Below are positions 16,646-25,300 of a stretch of DNA of 64,000 nucleotides, one piece after another (position 1 is the first letter of the stretch; every line of letters begins with the position of its first letter). The notes below the pieces were generated by a model, which worked only from the letters and a program-made list of their open reading frames with translations, was not told the origin of the DNA and did no database searches. The stretch is taken from positions 1 to 64,000 of the forward strand of contig NZ_JAKKIE010000006.1 in assembly GCF_021742065.1 (NCBI RefSeq), read 5' to 3'. The translations under genes were made by a program, and so were the position numbers. Source of the stretch: Rhizorhapis sp. SPR117. Lineage in GTDB: Bacteria > Pseudomonadota > Alphaproteobacteria > Sphingomonadales > Sphingomonadaceae.

Positions 16646-17584
16646 ATGAAGATGTTCCCGATTACAATCCTGGTCTGTATCGCCGCGGGCAGTGCCGCGC
16701 TTGCCGATGACGGCCAATCGCCTTTTGTCGTTCAGGAAACAGGCAAGAGCTTTAATCGTCTGGACCAGGCGGTAAAGGCCATCGGTGATGGCGATGGCAT
16801 CGTCATGATCGCGCCGGGAACATACCGGCAATGCGCGGTGCAAGCGGCCGGAAGAGTGGTTTTCAAGGCACAGCAAGCCGGCACCGTAATCTTCGATGGC
16901 GTGACATGCGAGGGGAAGGCCGCGCTGGTGCTGCGCGGACGTGGCGCGGTGGTGGACGGTATCGTCTTTCAGAATATGCGGGTGCCCGATGCAAATGGAG
17001 CGGGCATCAGGCTGGAACGAGGCAATCTGGATGTGACCAACAGCCTGTTTCGAAACAGCGAGCAGGGCATATTGACCGCTGCCGATCCATCCGGCGAAAT
17101 CCGCATCGACCAATCAAGCTTTCAGCATCTGGGACGGTGCGATCGGGGGCTGGCCTGTGCACACAGCATTTACGTAGGCGCCTATGGTAAGCTCAACATT
17201 ACACGGTCACGCTTTGAAAGTGGGAATGGCGGCCATTATGTTAAATCCCGTGCTGCCATTGCAGATATCCGGGACAACAGCTTTGACGATACCCGCGGCC
17301 GCGAAACCAATTACATGATAGACCTGCCTGCAGGCGCAACCGGCGTCATTTCCGGCAACCAGATGGTGCAGGGAAAAGACAAGGACAATTACAGCGCCTT
17401 CATCGCCATCGCGGCAGAAGGGGTGGAGCACAGTTCAAAAGGTCTGTCCATCAGCGGTAACCGTGCCGCCTTTGCGCCCAGCATCAACCGCACCAGCGCT
17501 TTCGTGGCGGACTGGAGCGGCGACAGGATCGCCCTTGGGCAAAATATGCTTGGCGCTGGAATAACGCCTTATGAGCGGCGTTGA
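16646..17584 (+). CDS. Secreted right-handed beta-helix repeat protein
   Basis: The 312-residue precursor has a signal peptide (MKMFPITILVCIAAGSAALA, cleavage before DDGQ). It then has repeated beta-helix turns of the pectate-lyase type (VVDGIVFQNMRV, LDVTNSLFRNSEQG, IRIDQSSFQHLG, LNITRSRFESGNG, IADIRDNSFDD). Cysteines occur in two places and may form disulfides, fitting a periplasmic location. I see no recognisable polysaccharide-lyase active site, so it may be a carbohydrate-binding or inactive member. AAAGG at 16631 would serve either GTG 16643 or ATG 16646. It follows metH by about 60 bases on the same strand but has no obvious link to methionine metabolism. Confidence 0.8.
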   Translation: MKMFPITILVCIAAGSAALADDGQSPFVVQETGKSFNRLDQAVKAIGDGDGIVMIAPGTYRQCAVQAAGRVVFKAQQAGTVIFDGVTCEGKAALVLRGRGAVVDGIVFQNMRVPDANGAGIRLERGNLDVTNSLFRNSEQGILTAADPSGEIRIDQSSFQHLGRCDRGLACAHSIYVGAYGKLNITRSRFESGNGGHYVKSRAAIADIRDNSFDDTRGRETNYMIDLPAGATGVISGNQMVQGKDKDNYSAFIAIAAEGVEHSSKGLSISGNRAAFAPSINRTSAFVADWSGDRIALGQNMLGAGITPYERR

Positions 17585-17718
17585 CATCAGTTGAGGCAGA
17601 AACTGGCAGTTGTCGATGGCGATTCTTTGATAACTGCTGACCCTGGGATAAATACCTATTTCCCTGGCCTCCTGCCAGCCGCACTAAAGCTTGTTATTGA
17701 CAAGTTAGGTAGGATGGA

Positions 17719-18129
17719 ATGGTCTCTCCCAATACGGCCCAGCCCGCGTCGCAAGGAACCACGCCTTTTGACATGATTGGCGGGGAAGCACAGGTCAGGC
17801 GCTTCGTCGATCGATTCTACGATTTAATGGACAGCGATCCAGACTATTCCACATTGCGCGCACTACATGCCGAAGACCTGGAACCGATGCGTGCTTCGCT
17901 CGCGGATTTCCTGATTGCATGGCTTGGCGGGCCACGGCGTTGGTTCGAAGAAAGACCAGGAGCATGCATCATGTCGGCACATGGAAAGCTGACGATCAGC
18001 CGCGCTGCCGCGGAACAATGGACGCATGCCATGGCACGGGCGCTGGCCGATAGTGACGTCGACCCGGTCCTTGCAAGCCGAATGGGCGAAGCTTTCAGTG
18101 GTATGGCAAGGGCCATGATCAACTGCTGA
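17719..18129 (+). CDS. Group II truncated haemoglobin
   Basis: The 136-residue globin has the 2-over-2 pattern: FDMIGGEAQVRRFVDRFYDLM (helices A-B with the Phe-Tyr pair at B9-B10), FLIAWLGGP, then the proximal-His region (IMSAHGKLTIS), and W at G8 in AAAEQWTHAM, which marks group II. Such proteins bind O2 or NO, are cytosolic and are often linked to nitrosative or oxidative stress. The N-terminal 12 residues are poorly conserved in type and the exact start is uncertain. It stands alone between a beta-helix gene and tRNA-Val. Confidence 0.88.
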   Translation: MVSPNTAQPASQGTTPFDMIGGEAQVRRFVDRFYDLMDSDPDYSTLRALHAEDLEPMRASLADFLIAWLGGPRRWFEERPGACIMSAHGKLTISRAAAEQWTHAMARALADSDVDPVLASRMGEAFSGMARAMINC

Positions 18130-18212
18130 TCAGCCCGGTTCCGATATTTGTGAGGGGCCATAAGCGCAGCCGGAAGCTTACTGTATGTGAATCTGAACTT
18201 TCGGAAATCCCG

Positions 18213-18287
18213 TGGTGGGCGTGGCAAGGATTGAACTTGCGACCCCTGCGATGTCAACACAGTGCTCTACCACTGAGCTACACGCCC
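18213..18287 (-). tRNA. tRNA-Val (GAC)
   Basis: On the minus strand, GGGCGTG pairs with CACGCCC, followed by A and an encoded CCA. The D arm is GCTCAGTGGTAGAGC, the anticodon loop TTGACAT has anticodon GAC between CTGTG and CGCAG, and the T loop is TTCAATC between GCAAG and CTTGC. Confidence 0.96.
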
Positions 18288-18360
18288 ACACGGGGAAGGC
18301 AGCCATTAGCGGGGCTTCATCCGACACGCAAGGTGGAATCACTGCCGCGGTGAAAGAAAT

Positions 18361-18738
18361 TCAGCTCAACCCTGTTGCGCTGTTGACACCGAACATCCGA
18401 TCAACCTCCATCACCAGATCGCGCAGATGGAAGGGTTTGGACAATACTTTTGCCTGCGGCACGGCCTTCCCGGCCTTCAGCGTCACAGCGGCAAAACCAG
18501 TGATGAACATGACGCGCATGGAAGGGGCAACGACCGCCACATGTTGGGCGAGTTCAATGCCGTCCATTTCCGGCATGACGATGTCGGTCAGCAACAGGTC
18601 GAAATTTTCTGTTTCGAGCAACGGCAATGCCGCCGTGCCGCGATCGACTGAAATGACATCATAGCCGGACTTTTCCAGCGCACGCGCCAGATACTGGCGC
18701 ATCACATCATCATCTTCGGCAAGCAAAATCCGGATCAT
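18361..18738 (-). CDS. cpdR: Single-domain response regulator, CpdR-like
   Basis: The 125-residue product is one receiver domain with no output domain. Acidic pocket AEDDD (residues 7-11), phospho-acceptor D52 in LLTDIVMPEMDG, Thr in MFITGF and Lys in LSKPF are all present. The sequence (RILLAEDD, MRQYLARALEKSGYDV) is close to Caulobacter CpdR. In its unphosphorylated state CpdR localises ClpXP to the pole and primes degradation of cell-cycle proteins. GAGG lies before the ATG at 18738; an upstream ATG at 18789 would add an unlikely 17 residues. Its neighbour, the divergent N-formylglutamate amidohydrolase, is the usual partner in sphingomonads. Confidence 0.93.
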   Translation of the reverse strand: MIRILLAEDDDVMRQYLARALEKSGYDVISVDRGTAALPLLETENFDLLLTDIVMPEMDGIELAQHVAVVAPSMRVMFITGFAAVTLKAGKAVPQAKVLSKPFHLRDLVMEVDRMFGVNSATGLS

Positions 18739-18980
18739 CAATCGCCTCGACCAACAGGACGCGTTCCGATGTTTCGCGGAAGCCCCCATTTTCTTGTTTT
18801 CTCATGCTTTCCGGCCGGAAATCCGGTCGCTGTCCTGCAATATACTCCAGACAGGGCGTTCCGCAAAGCGCTTCAATCGCCGCAGGGCAATGAATTGCTT
18901 GTATCCATATGCGACAAGGCCTTAATATTTTCCAGCCAAAGCGACATTTTTTACGGACGCGGCATTTTTTTTGAGGGCTT

Positions 18981-19892
18981 ATGAGTGGAAAGGATCACAA
19001 TGTGCAATTTCCAGCACCAATAGCCCCCGTATATGCCTGCCCCGCCTATTATCGCTATGGGCCGGAATTGCCGCAAAGTCCGATCATTGTGTCAGTGCCC
19101 CATGCCGGACGGCACTATCCCGCCAACGTTCTGAGCCATGCGCGTGTCGACCGAGATGGGTTGGAACGGCTGGAGGACCGTTTGGCCGACCTACTGGTGC
19201 ATAAGCTGATCGCCGCCGGTCAATGCGTTTTCATTGCGCGTCAGGCGCGGGCAGTCATCGATCTCAATCGCGCTGAAAATGAAATTGATGCAGCCATGAT
19301 GGCAGCGTCATCATCTCGGCGCAGCGTGTTGGCCAGCGCCAAGGTGCGCGGCGGCCTCGGCCTCGTCCCGCGTCGTTTGTCCGCTCTGGGCGATTTGTGG
19401 AACGGTCCATTAGGCTGGGATGAACTGGACCGGCGAATATCCGAATATCACCGGCCGTATCATCAGGTCCTGCACGATGCATTGCATATGGCGCGTGACC
19501 GCTTCGGTCATGCCATATTGCTGGACATACACAGCATGCCGCCGCTGTTGGCTGCGAATGGCGCACCATCGCCGCGCATCATATTTGGCGACCGTTTCGG
19601 ACGTAGCGCGAGTGGACGCCTTTTGGCTCTTGCTGTTGAAATATCCCGGGCGCATGGCTTGATTGCAGCGCAAAACCATCCTTATCCCGGTAATTACCTG
19701 CTGGAACGCCATGGCAACCCAGCCCATAATATCCACGCCATCCAGTGTGAGATCGATCGTTCGCTTTACCTTGATGCCGCCTTCCGATGGCCGACACCCG
19801 ACCTGTCGCGGATTCAGCGTGTTGTTATGGATCTGGCCGAAGGACTTGCAGGTGAGTTGCCGCAAGGTGACTATGCGCAAGCAGCGGAATAA
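18981..19892 (+). CDS. N-formylglutamate amidohydrolase family protein
   Basis: The 303-residue product belongs to the N-formylglutamate deformylase (HutG) family, zinc amidohydrolases. Visible motifs are VSVPHAGRHYP at residue 40, DLNRAENE, YHRPYHQVL, the metal-binding LLDIHSMPP and the Asn/His-rich NHPYPGNYLLERHG. No histidine-utilisation genes lie nearby, so the substrate may be another N-acyl amino acid. It is divergent from cpdR with a 240-base intergenic region that shows no gene. Confidence 0.9.
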   Translation: MSGKDHNVQFPAPIAPVYACPAYYRYGPELPQSPIIVSVPHAGRHYPANVLSHARVDRDGLERLEDRLADLLVHKLIAAGQCVFIARQARAVIDLNRAENEIDAAMMAASSSRRSVLASAKVRGGLGLVPRRLSALGDLWNGPLGWDELDRRISEYHRPYHQVLHDALHMARDRFGHAILLDIHSMPPLLAANGAPSPRIIFGDRFGRSASGRLLALAVEISRAHGLIAAQNHPYPGNYLLERHGNPAHNIHAIQCEIDRSLYLDAAFRWPTPDLSRIQRVVMDLAEGLAGELPQGDYAQAAE

Positions 19893-19908
19893 GCTGACAA
19901 CGCGGCGG

Positions 19909-20970
19909 TCACGACGCTTTGGGTAAATGCGACAGCGGATCGACGGGTTTTCTGTCCTTGCGGATTTCGAAATGCAGCTTGGGTTCGGACACAAAGCCGC
20001 TGGCGCCGGACAGCCCGATGACCTGTCCTTTTGTCACTTTTTGTCCGCGCACGACATTCAGCGTGTCGGCATGGCCATAGGCGGTGACCCAGCCGCTGCC
20101 ATGATTGATGAGGACAAGGCCGCCGAATAATTTGATTTCATCTCCTGCATAAGCGATCACACCATCGGCGGCCGCGTGGATCGGCGTGCCCTTTGGGGCC
20201 TGTATGTCCAGTCCGTCATTACGCTGACCGCCTGCACCCGGTCCGAAGGGCACAATTACCGGGCCGGACAATGGCCAGGTAAAGCTTCCTGAAAAGCTTG
20301 ATGGTTCACTGATGGCCGCCGTGGTGGGCAAAGGTTTGGCCGCTGTAGATGCGGCTGCGGTGTGTTCGCCTTCCTTCAGTGCAGGCTGGCCGCCGGTCAG
20401 AATGTCGTCAATGTCTATGCGGAAAGCTGCGGCGCGCTGTTCCAGTGTCTGGTCGCGTGGATCGGTTTCGGATGGTATCAGCAGGCGTTGGCCGCGACGC
20501 AGGATGAAAGGGTCTTCCAGGCCGTTGAGCGCCACAATATCCCGCCAGGCAACGCTATAGGCACGCGCTATTGCGATGCCTGTTTCTCCTTCTGAAACCA
20601 GATGGTAGCGGCCGGCGGGAACATGCAATCTTTGCCCCGGATGGATGATGAATGGTGCCGGAATGTTATTGACCATGGCCAATATTTCGGAGCCTGCACC
20701 CGTGCGGTTGCCAATGCTGCGCAGTGTATCGCCGGATTGCACGACATAAGTGCTTTCCAATATAGTGTCGGCATCGGGAACGACTTGTCGCGCATTCCAT
20801 ATCGGCTCAGGTTCGATCAGGGCGACCAGATCCGTCGGAAGGTGCGGCGCAGGTGTTTGGCTGTTGGCCGTGGTTGGCGGTGGTACGGTTGCGGGGATGC
20901 AGGCGGAAAGGGCGCCTAACATGACCGGCACCGTGATATAGTGCGTTTTACGGATAGCCCGCTGCGTCAA
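19909..20970 (-). CDS. nlpD: LysM/M23 murein-hydrolase-like lipoprotein (NlpD-like)
   Basis: The product has a lipobox (ALSAC), two LysM domains (YVVQSGDTLRSIGNRTGAGSEI and YHLVSEGETGIAIARAYSV) and a C-terminal M23 peptidase domain (from FTWPLSGPV, with GLDIQAPKGTPIHAAADG, HADTL and LHFEIRKD). The first zinc-ligand motif HxxxD is altered (RNDGLD), so this is probably a catalytically dead amidase activator, as NlpD/EnvC are in E. coli. Start choice is uncertain: TTG 20970 has GGAAGG just upstream and gives a normal 24-residue lipoprotein leader (353 residues in all), while TTG 21033 would add 21 residues and overlap surE. It is the last gene of serS-surE-nlpD. Confidence 0.85.
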   Translation of the reverse strand: MTQRAIRKTHYITVPVMLGALSACIPATVPPPTTANSQTPAPHLPTDLVALIEPEPIWNARQVVPDADTILESTYVVQSGDTLRSIGNRTGAGSEILAMVNNIPAPFIIHPGQRLHVPAGRYHLVSEGETGIAIARAYSVAWRDIVALNGLEDPFILRRGQRLLIPSETDPRDQTLEQRAAAFRIDIDDILTGGQPALKEGEHTAAASTAAKPLPTTAAISEPSSFSGSFTWPLSGPVIVPFGPGAGGQRNDGLDIQAPKGTPIHAAADGVIAYAGDEIKLFGGLVLINHGSGWVTAYGHADTLNVVRGQKVTKGQVIGLSGASGFVSEPKLHFEIRKDRKPVDPLSHLPKAS

Positions 20971-21022
20971 ATTCCTTCCCCCAAGGATGATGGTCAGCCC
21001 CGATCCGTGTAGCAGCTTGTCA

Positions 21023-21790
21023 TTAACCGTCAAACGCTGCGCGAACCATATTCAGGCTTTCATAATGGGTTAGGTCCAGATGCAATGGCGTGATGGTGAT
21101 ATAGCCGTCCGCAATCGCTTCCAGATCGGTGCCATGATCGGGTGTATGAACCGTAGTTTCCAGACCAAACCAATAATAGCGATAACCGCGCGGGTCCGTC
21201 CCCTCTACAATGGAAGAACGGCCATAATCGTGAAAGCCCTGCCGTACCGTCTTGACGCCCTTTACAGTGGCCGGATCGATAGCGGGGAAATTGATGTTCA
21301 GCAGTGTGCGCGGCGTCATTGGCAGGTCGAGGAGCGGCTGGACAACCTTTTCACCCCATGCTTCAGCGCAGGCGAAGGGTATGGTATCGCCCATCCCCTC
21401 GCGGGCATAAAGCTGGCTCATCGCGATCGAACGGAAACCCGCCAGCGTTCCTTCCATCGCCGCCGATACGGTGCCCGAATAGGTTACGTCCTCGGCGATG
21501 TTCGCGCCCCGATTGACGCCCGACAGAATCAGGTCGGGGGGGCTGTCTTTCATCAGGTGACCGACAGCCATCAGGACCGCATCGGTCGGCGTGCCGGTGA
21601 CACTGAAATGCTGTTCGCCATGCTTGCGGATACGGACCGGACGGGTCAGCGTCAGGCTGTGTCCCGCGCCTGACTGTTCCTCCGATGGCGCAACGATCCA
21701 GATGTCGTCCGACAAGGTGCGGGCGATCTTTTCCAGCACCTTGAGGCCGGGAGCGTAAACGCCGTCGTCATTGGTGAGCAGGATGCGCAT
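21023..21790 (-). CDS. surE: 5'-nucleotidase SurE
   Basis: The 255-residue metal-dependent phosphatase hydrolyses nucleoside monophosphates. MRILLTNDDGVYAPG carries the metal-binding Asp pair, APSEEQSGAGHSLT and the Ser-Gly-Thr loop (TYSGTVSAAMEG) complete the active site, and GVNRGANIAEDVTYSGT is a family signature. The ATG at 21790 begins the canonical N terminus. It lies in the usual serS-surE-nlpD order; a palindromic repeat separates it from serS. Confidence 0.95.
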   Translation of the reverse strand: MRILLTNDDGVYAPGLKVLEKIARTLSDDIWIVAPSEEQSGAGHSLTLTRPVRIRKHGEQHFSVTGTPTDAVLMAVGHLMKDSPPDLILSGVNRGANIAEDVTYSGTVSAAMEGTLAGFRSIAMSQLYAREGMGDTIPFACAEAWGEKVVQPLLDLPMTPRTLLNINFPAIDPATVKGVKTVRQGFHDYGRSSIVEGTDPRGYRYYWFGLETTVHTPDHGTDLEAIADGYITITPLHLDLTHYESLNMVRAAFDG

Positions 21791-21812
21791 TTTTTGGGCC
21801 TTTTCATCATTT

Positions 21813-21906
21813 CGTCGCCCCAGCGAAGGCTGGGGTCCATCTCTGTAGCTGAAAGCGATGTCCCAATTGGATAGAGACATAGGCCCCAGCCTTCGCTGGG
21901 GCGACG
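21813..21906. repeat. Palindromic intergenic repeat, CCCCAGC type
   Basis: Outer arms CGTCGCCCCAGCGAAGGCTGGGG (21813-21835) and its exact complement (21884-21906) flank a 48-base centre. The centre also has partial symmetry (GTCCATCTCT... against ...AGAGACATAGG). This is a different family from the GTCGAG repeats. It sits between serS and surE. Confidence 0.88.
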
Positions 21907-21912
21907 GATGTT

Positions 21913-23328
21913 TTATTTCGTAACTGGCTCCAGTTTCGTAATTCCGCCCATATAAGGAGCCAGCACCTCCGGCACGATGACGCTGCCGTCGGCTTGTTGA
22001 TAATTTTCCAGCACCGCGACCAGCGTTCGTCCGACGGCCAGACCCGATCCGTTGAGTGTATGGAGGAAGCGCGTTGTCTTTTCCCCCTCCGGTTTGTAAC
22101 GGGCATTCATCCGGCGCGCCTGGAAATCGCCGCACTGGGAAATGCTGCTGATCTCCCTATAGGTCTGCTGACTGGGCAGCCAGACCTCCAGATCGAACGT
22201 CTTGCGTGCGCTGAAACCCATATCGCCGGTGCACAGCAGCACGCGGCGATAGGGTAGGTTCAGCGCCTGCAATATGCCCTCGGCGGCGGCGCACATTTTC
22301 TGATGCTCGGTCTCCGATTCTTCGGGGCGGCAGATGGCGACCAGTTCGACCTTTTCGAACTGGTGCTGACGGATGAAACCGCGCGTGTCGCGGCCAGCCG
22401 ATCCGGCTTCGGACCGGAAACAGGGGGTGAGCGCGGTAAAGCGCAGGGGCAAGCTGGCGTCGGGCACTATCTGTTCGCGGACCAGATTGGTCAGGCTGAC
22501 CTCGGCGGTCGGGATCAGCCAACGGCCATCCCTGTCACGAAACCATTTTAGGACATCTAGTATTAGTTCTTCCCGCCGTACAGCTGGCATTTGCGCATCT
22601 GAAAATTCGCTTAGATTTTCCTCTAGAATTGACCGAAATCGTTCAGTGCTAGTCAGACTTGTTAGGAATAAATCCTCGGCGAACTTGGGTAACTGACCCG
22701 TGCCAAACAGCGCCTCTTCGCGCACCAGCAGCGGCGGATTCACTTCCTCATAGCCATTTTCGCCGGTTTGGCGGTCGAGCATGAACTGGGCCAGCGCCCT
22801 ATGGAGGCGGGCCATCTGTCCACGTAAAGCAGTGAAGCGCGCGCCCGACATTGCCGCCGCTGCTTCGAAGTCAAGACCGAGCGCGGGGCCAAAATCAGCA
22901 TGATCCTGCGGCGTGAAATCGAACGCGCGCGGTTCGCCCCAGCGGACCAGTTCGACATTGTCATTCTCGTCCGTTCCGTCCGGTACATCGTCGGCGGGAA
23001 GGTTTGGGATGGTGGCGAGCAGTTCGTCCCGCTGCTTTTGTAGGGATTCGGGGTTTTGGTTCGGATTGTCCGTAAGGATGGCAAGCCTATCTTTTATGTA
23101 TTTGATCTCACTGAGCAAGTTTTCAGGGACGGGCTCGCCGCGCCTCTTGTATTCACCGATCTCGCGGGATTTTACATTGCGGTCCGCCAGATGCCGCTCA
23201 CGTTCCTGAAGATAGCCGCGCAGTTGGGTATCGATATTCAGAATCGGATCGATTGAGAATGTTCCACGCCGTTTCAGCGCGGCGTCGAAGGCGGCGGGGT
23301 TTTCGCGGATCAGTCTGATGTCGTGCAT
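21913..23328 (-). CDS. serS: Serine--tRNA ligase with atypical inserts
   Basis: The 471-residue class II synthetase charges tRNA-Ser. The N-terminal coiled-coil arm (about 30-110), class II motif 2 ([18 protein letters not shown]) and motif 3 ([16 protein letters not shown]) are intact. It is about 45 residues longer than usual. After LPKFAEDLF comes [15 protein letters not shown]... to ...VLKWFRDRD before [14 protein letters not shown]; the DNA for this insert (about 22534-22668) is clearly poorer in GC than its flanks. The coiled-coil arm also has an atypical piece ([16 protein letters not shown], about 23040-23200). The insert lies near the active-site opening, on the path to motif 2. The frame is open and all catalytic motifs remain. 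Confidence 0.95.
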   Translation of the reverse strand: MHDIRLIRENPAAFDAALKRRGTFSIDPILNIDTQLRGYLQERERHLADRNVKSREIGEYKRRGEPVPENLLSEIKYIKDRLAILTDNPNQNPESLQKQRDELLATIPNLPADDVPDGTDENDNVELVRWGEPRAFDFTPQDHADFGPALGLDFEAAAAMSGARFTALRGQMARLHRALAQFMLDRQTGENGYEEVNPPLLVREEALFGTGQLPKFAEDLFLTSLTSTERFRSILEENLSEFSDAQMPAVRREELILDVLKWFRDRDGRWLIPTAEVSLTNLVREQIVPDASLPLRFTALTPCFRSEAGSAGRDTRGFIRQHQFEKVELVAICRPEESETEHQKMCAAAEGILQALNLPYRRVLLCTGDMGFSARKTFDLEVWLPSQQTYREISSISQCGDFQARRMNARYKPEGEKTTRFLHTLNGSGLAVGRTLVAVLENYQQADGSVIVPEVLAPYMGGITKLEPVTK

Positions 23329-23452
23329 GGATCAAGCCTATTAAGCCCGATTGCGACTGTGGCAAGTCTGCCGAACCGCTGTCTTGTCTAATATGCAACC
23401 TGCGCGCATCCTGCTCGTTCATTTCCTGTCATCCAAAATTGGGAGAAGCGAT

Positions 23453-23893
23453 ATGAAATTGGCGCGCGATACCCGTGTCGTCGTTCTGGACGGCGACAAG
23501 GCGCTGTTTTTCTGCAACGGAGGTCTGGCAGATCGGCCTAAACTGGAGCTGGAGCGGGAGATTGTTCAGGAAAATCCCCCGGATCGCGAGCAAGGTAGCG
23601 ACCAACCCGGTCGGGCATTCAGCAGCGTAGGCGCGCATCGAAGCGCTTTTGAAGAAACCGACTTCCATCAGCTCGAACAGGACCGCTTCGCCGCACAAAT
23701 CGCCGAATTACTCAAGAAAATGGCGTTAGCCAATGAATATGACCGGTTGATCGTTGTTGCGCCGCCCCGAACATTGGGCATGTTGCGCAAACATTATCAC
23801 AAGGAAGTCGAGGGGCGTCTTATCGGCGAAATTGGCAAGGATCTGACAGGCCATCCCGTGCCGGAAATCGAAAAAATTATCCTGCAGTCGTAA
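23453..23893 (+). CDS. Host-attachment (baeRF-type) family protein
   Basis: The 146-residue product matches the small 'host attachment' family first named from plant-associated bacteria. It starts with VVVLDGDKALFFCN, has an acidic middle, and ends with RLIVVAPPRTLGMLRKHY and TGHPVPEIEKII, the most conserved part. These proteins are now viewed as relatives of the eRF1/baeRF fold with a possible role in translation or RNA quality control. The original name does not establish a role in attachment. It lacks a signal peptide. It stands alone downstream of serS, on the opposite strand. Confidence 0.8.
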   Translation: MKLARDTRVVVLDGDKALFFCNGGLADRPKLELEREIVQENPPDREQGSDQPGRAFSSVGAHRSAFEETDFHQLEQDRFAAQIAELLKKMALANEYDRLIVVAPPRTLGMLRKHYHKEVEGRLIGEIGKDLTGHPVPEIEKIILQS

Positions 23894-23922
23894 ACCGCGT
23901 GTCTCTATCGTGGAATTGGCGG

Positions 23923-24792
23923 CTACGGTTTGGCCGTCGTCCTCGTGGCCAGCCGTTTGCGCGCAACCAGTGCGGCTGCGGCGGCGCCGAACAGCAGGAC
24001 CATCGGGGGGGCAGGTACTGGCGTGCCGCCCGTTGAACTACCTGTAGAGCCACCGCTGCTGCTCGAACTTGATGACGTGCTGCTGCTGGTTGATGAGGAT
24101 GTGGACGAACTGGACGATCCACCAAAGCTCGATGATCCGCCGGTCGCGCCCGAAGAGGTGCTTGACGAACCGCTCGAGCCCGAGCTGCCGCTTGACGAGC
24201 TGGACCCTGAGCTGCCGCCGTTCGATCCGCCATGATGTCCACCGCTTCCACCGGAACTGCTGGACGAAGATGAAGAGGACGAACTGGACGAGGAACTGCT
24301 TGAGGACGAAGAAGAGCTGCTTCCGCCACTGCTTGTGCTGGTGGAGCCGCCACTGGTGCTGGTCGATCCGCCGCTGGTGGTTGAAGAGACAACGACATTG
24401 CCGCCGCTCGACCCACCGCCAAAGAAGCCGCCGAAGAATCCTCCGCTACCGCCAAAGCCGCCGCTGCCGCCGATCACGATGGGCACGCCGCCGCCGCTGG
24501 ATGTAACAGGTATTTCGCTGTGAAATTCCGCCGGAACAGGAGGCAGGGGTATCGGGGCAGCCTGACTGGCGATCGTGACCATAGCGGGGGCGCAGGATGT
24601 CGTCGTTACGGTACGGCGCACTTGTTTCGCGTGCTTGGTATATTGTCTTTTGGGATAAGGCTTTTTCGTTTGCTTCAACATCCGGACATGCTCGGTCTTG
24701 GGCGTTTCGGCGACATGCACCGCTCCCCCGCCGATAATCGCTCCGCCACAGGCGCAAGCGCATAATTTAGCCATGGCCATCCGTACTGACAT
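23923..24792 (-). CDS. Ser/Gly-rich exported protein with a PEP-CTERM-like C terminus
   Basis: The 289-residue product has an N-terminal hydrophobic Cys/Gly segment (AKLCACACGGAIIGGGA), a basic linker, a Gly/Phe-rich block (GGSGGFGGSGGFFGGFFGG) and about 110 residues made almost only of Ser, Gly and Thr, including a run of about 20 serines. It ends with TPVPAPP, a hydrophobic helix and RKR, the sphingomonad form of a PEP-CTERM sorting tail, which directs processing by an exosortase and often goes with exopolysaccharide. The serines use several codons, so the run is not one simple nucleotide repeat. ATG 24792 is preceded by GGAAAGAG; ATG 24774 is an alternative. The low-complexity tract is likely disordered or a glycosylation region. 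Confidence 0.8.
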   Translation of the reverse strand: MSVRMAMAKLCACACGGAIIGGGAVHVAETPKTEHVRMLKQTKKPYPKRQYTKHAKQVRRTVTTTSCAPAMVTIASQAAPIPLPPVPAEFHSEIPVTSSGGGVPIVIGGSGGFGGSGGFFGGFFGGGSSGGNVVVSSTTSGGSTSTSGGSTSTSSGGSSSSSSSSSSSSSSSSSSSSSSSGGSGGHHGGSNGGSSGSSSSSGSSGSSGSSSTSSGATGGSSSFGGSSSSSTSSSTSSSTSSSSSSSGGSTGSSTGGTPVPAPPMVLLFGAAAAALVARKRLATRTTAKP

Positions 24793-25050
24793 TATTCCAT
24801 ACTCTTTCCATTGCCATGCGAATGACAGGCCCCCTGCCATTACGCATCCGATCTGGACAAAAGTGCAGAATAAAAGATTAACTGCAATCGTATTAACTTT
24901 GATTTTATAGCGAAAGGTTAAGAAATAATTATCAAATCATAACTATATTTGGTTAATGTCCCCCTATGGGGCGGGCGCAAAGAAAATATAATAGTGGTTG
25001 CCCCTGTTGCCGTGCCCGCTTCTGTATACGCCGGTCCTGTGGACGAATGA
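24793..25050. other. AT-rich intergenic region
   Basis: About 260 bases lie between the divergent PEP-CTERM gene and a possible small gene. The part 24865-24960 is strikingly AT-rich, with several GGTTAA/TTAAC half-sites (around 24878, 24892, 24918 and 24952). These are spaced unlike a full TTAA-N7-TTAA CtrA site. It probably holds the PEP-CTERM gene's promoter. I see no RNA gene. Confidence 0.5.
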
Positions 25051-25236
25051 ATGGGTGGTCGGATTGATTCTCAACAAGTTGACCGAAATTTGGATGCGGG
25101 CATGTTCCAGCGGAATGGATCGTCCGGCATTGTTCAATGGTTCTGCGGAATATTCAGGAAACTGCAAGGGCTTGGAGCAGATATATGCCCGCCGTCGCAC
25201 AAGGATGCTTGTGCGGTTTGTGGAGCCCGGTTATAG
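25051..25236 (+). CDS. Possible small zinc-ribbon-like protein, unknown
   Basis: An ATG-started 61-codon frame preceded by GGACGAATGA ends in a C-P-P-S-H-K-D-A-C-A-V-C pattern (residues about 46-57), a CxxxHxxxCxxC arrangement that could bind a metal. The middle (NGSSGIVQWFCGIFRKLQGLG) is amphipathic. Codons look plausible for the genome, and it lies just upstream of dksA on the same strand. There is no family I can name, and a short frame of this size could arise by chance. Confidence 0.38.
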   Translation: MGGRIDSQQVDRNLDAGMFQRNGSSGIVQWFCGIFRKLQGLGADICPPSHKDACAVCGARL

Positions 25237-25300
25237 GCGCCCCAAATGATCAAAAGTCCGTACGGCCGACGCGGTCGCCGGACGCTATGGCGGAGGCCCT

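Noticed and set aside
24060..24420. CRISPR-like or tandem DNA repeat
   Set aside because: The repeated look comes from serine codons of one low-complexity protein. There are no constant-length spacers.
24878..24960. CtrA binding sites
   Set aside because: TTAA half-sites occur but none has the TTAA-N7-TTAA spacing, so I do not call a site.
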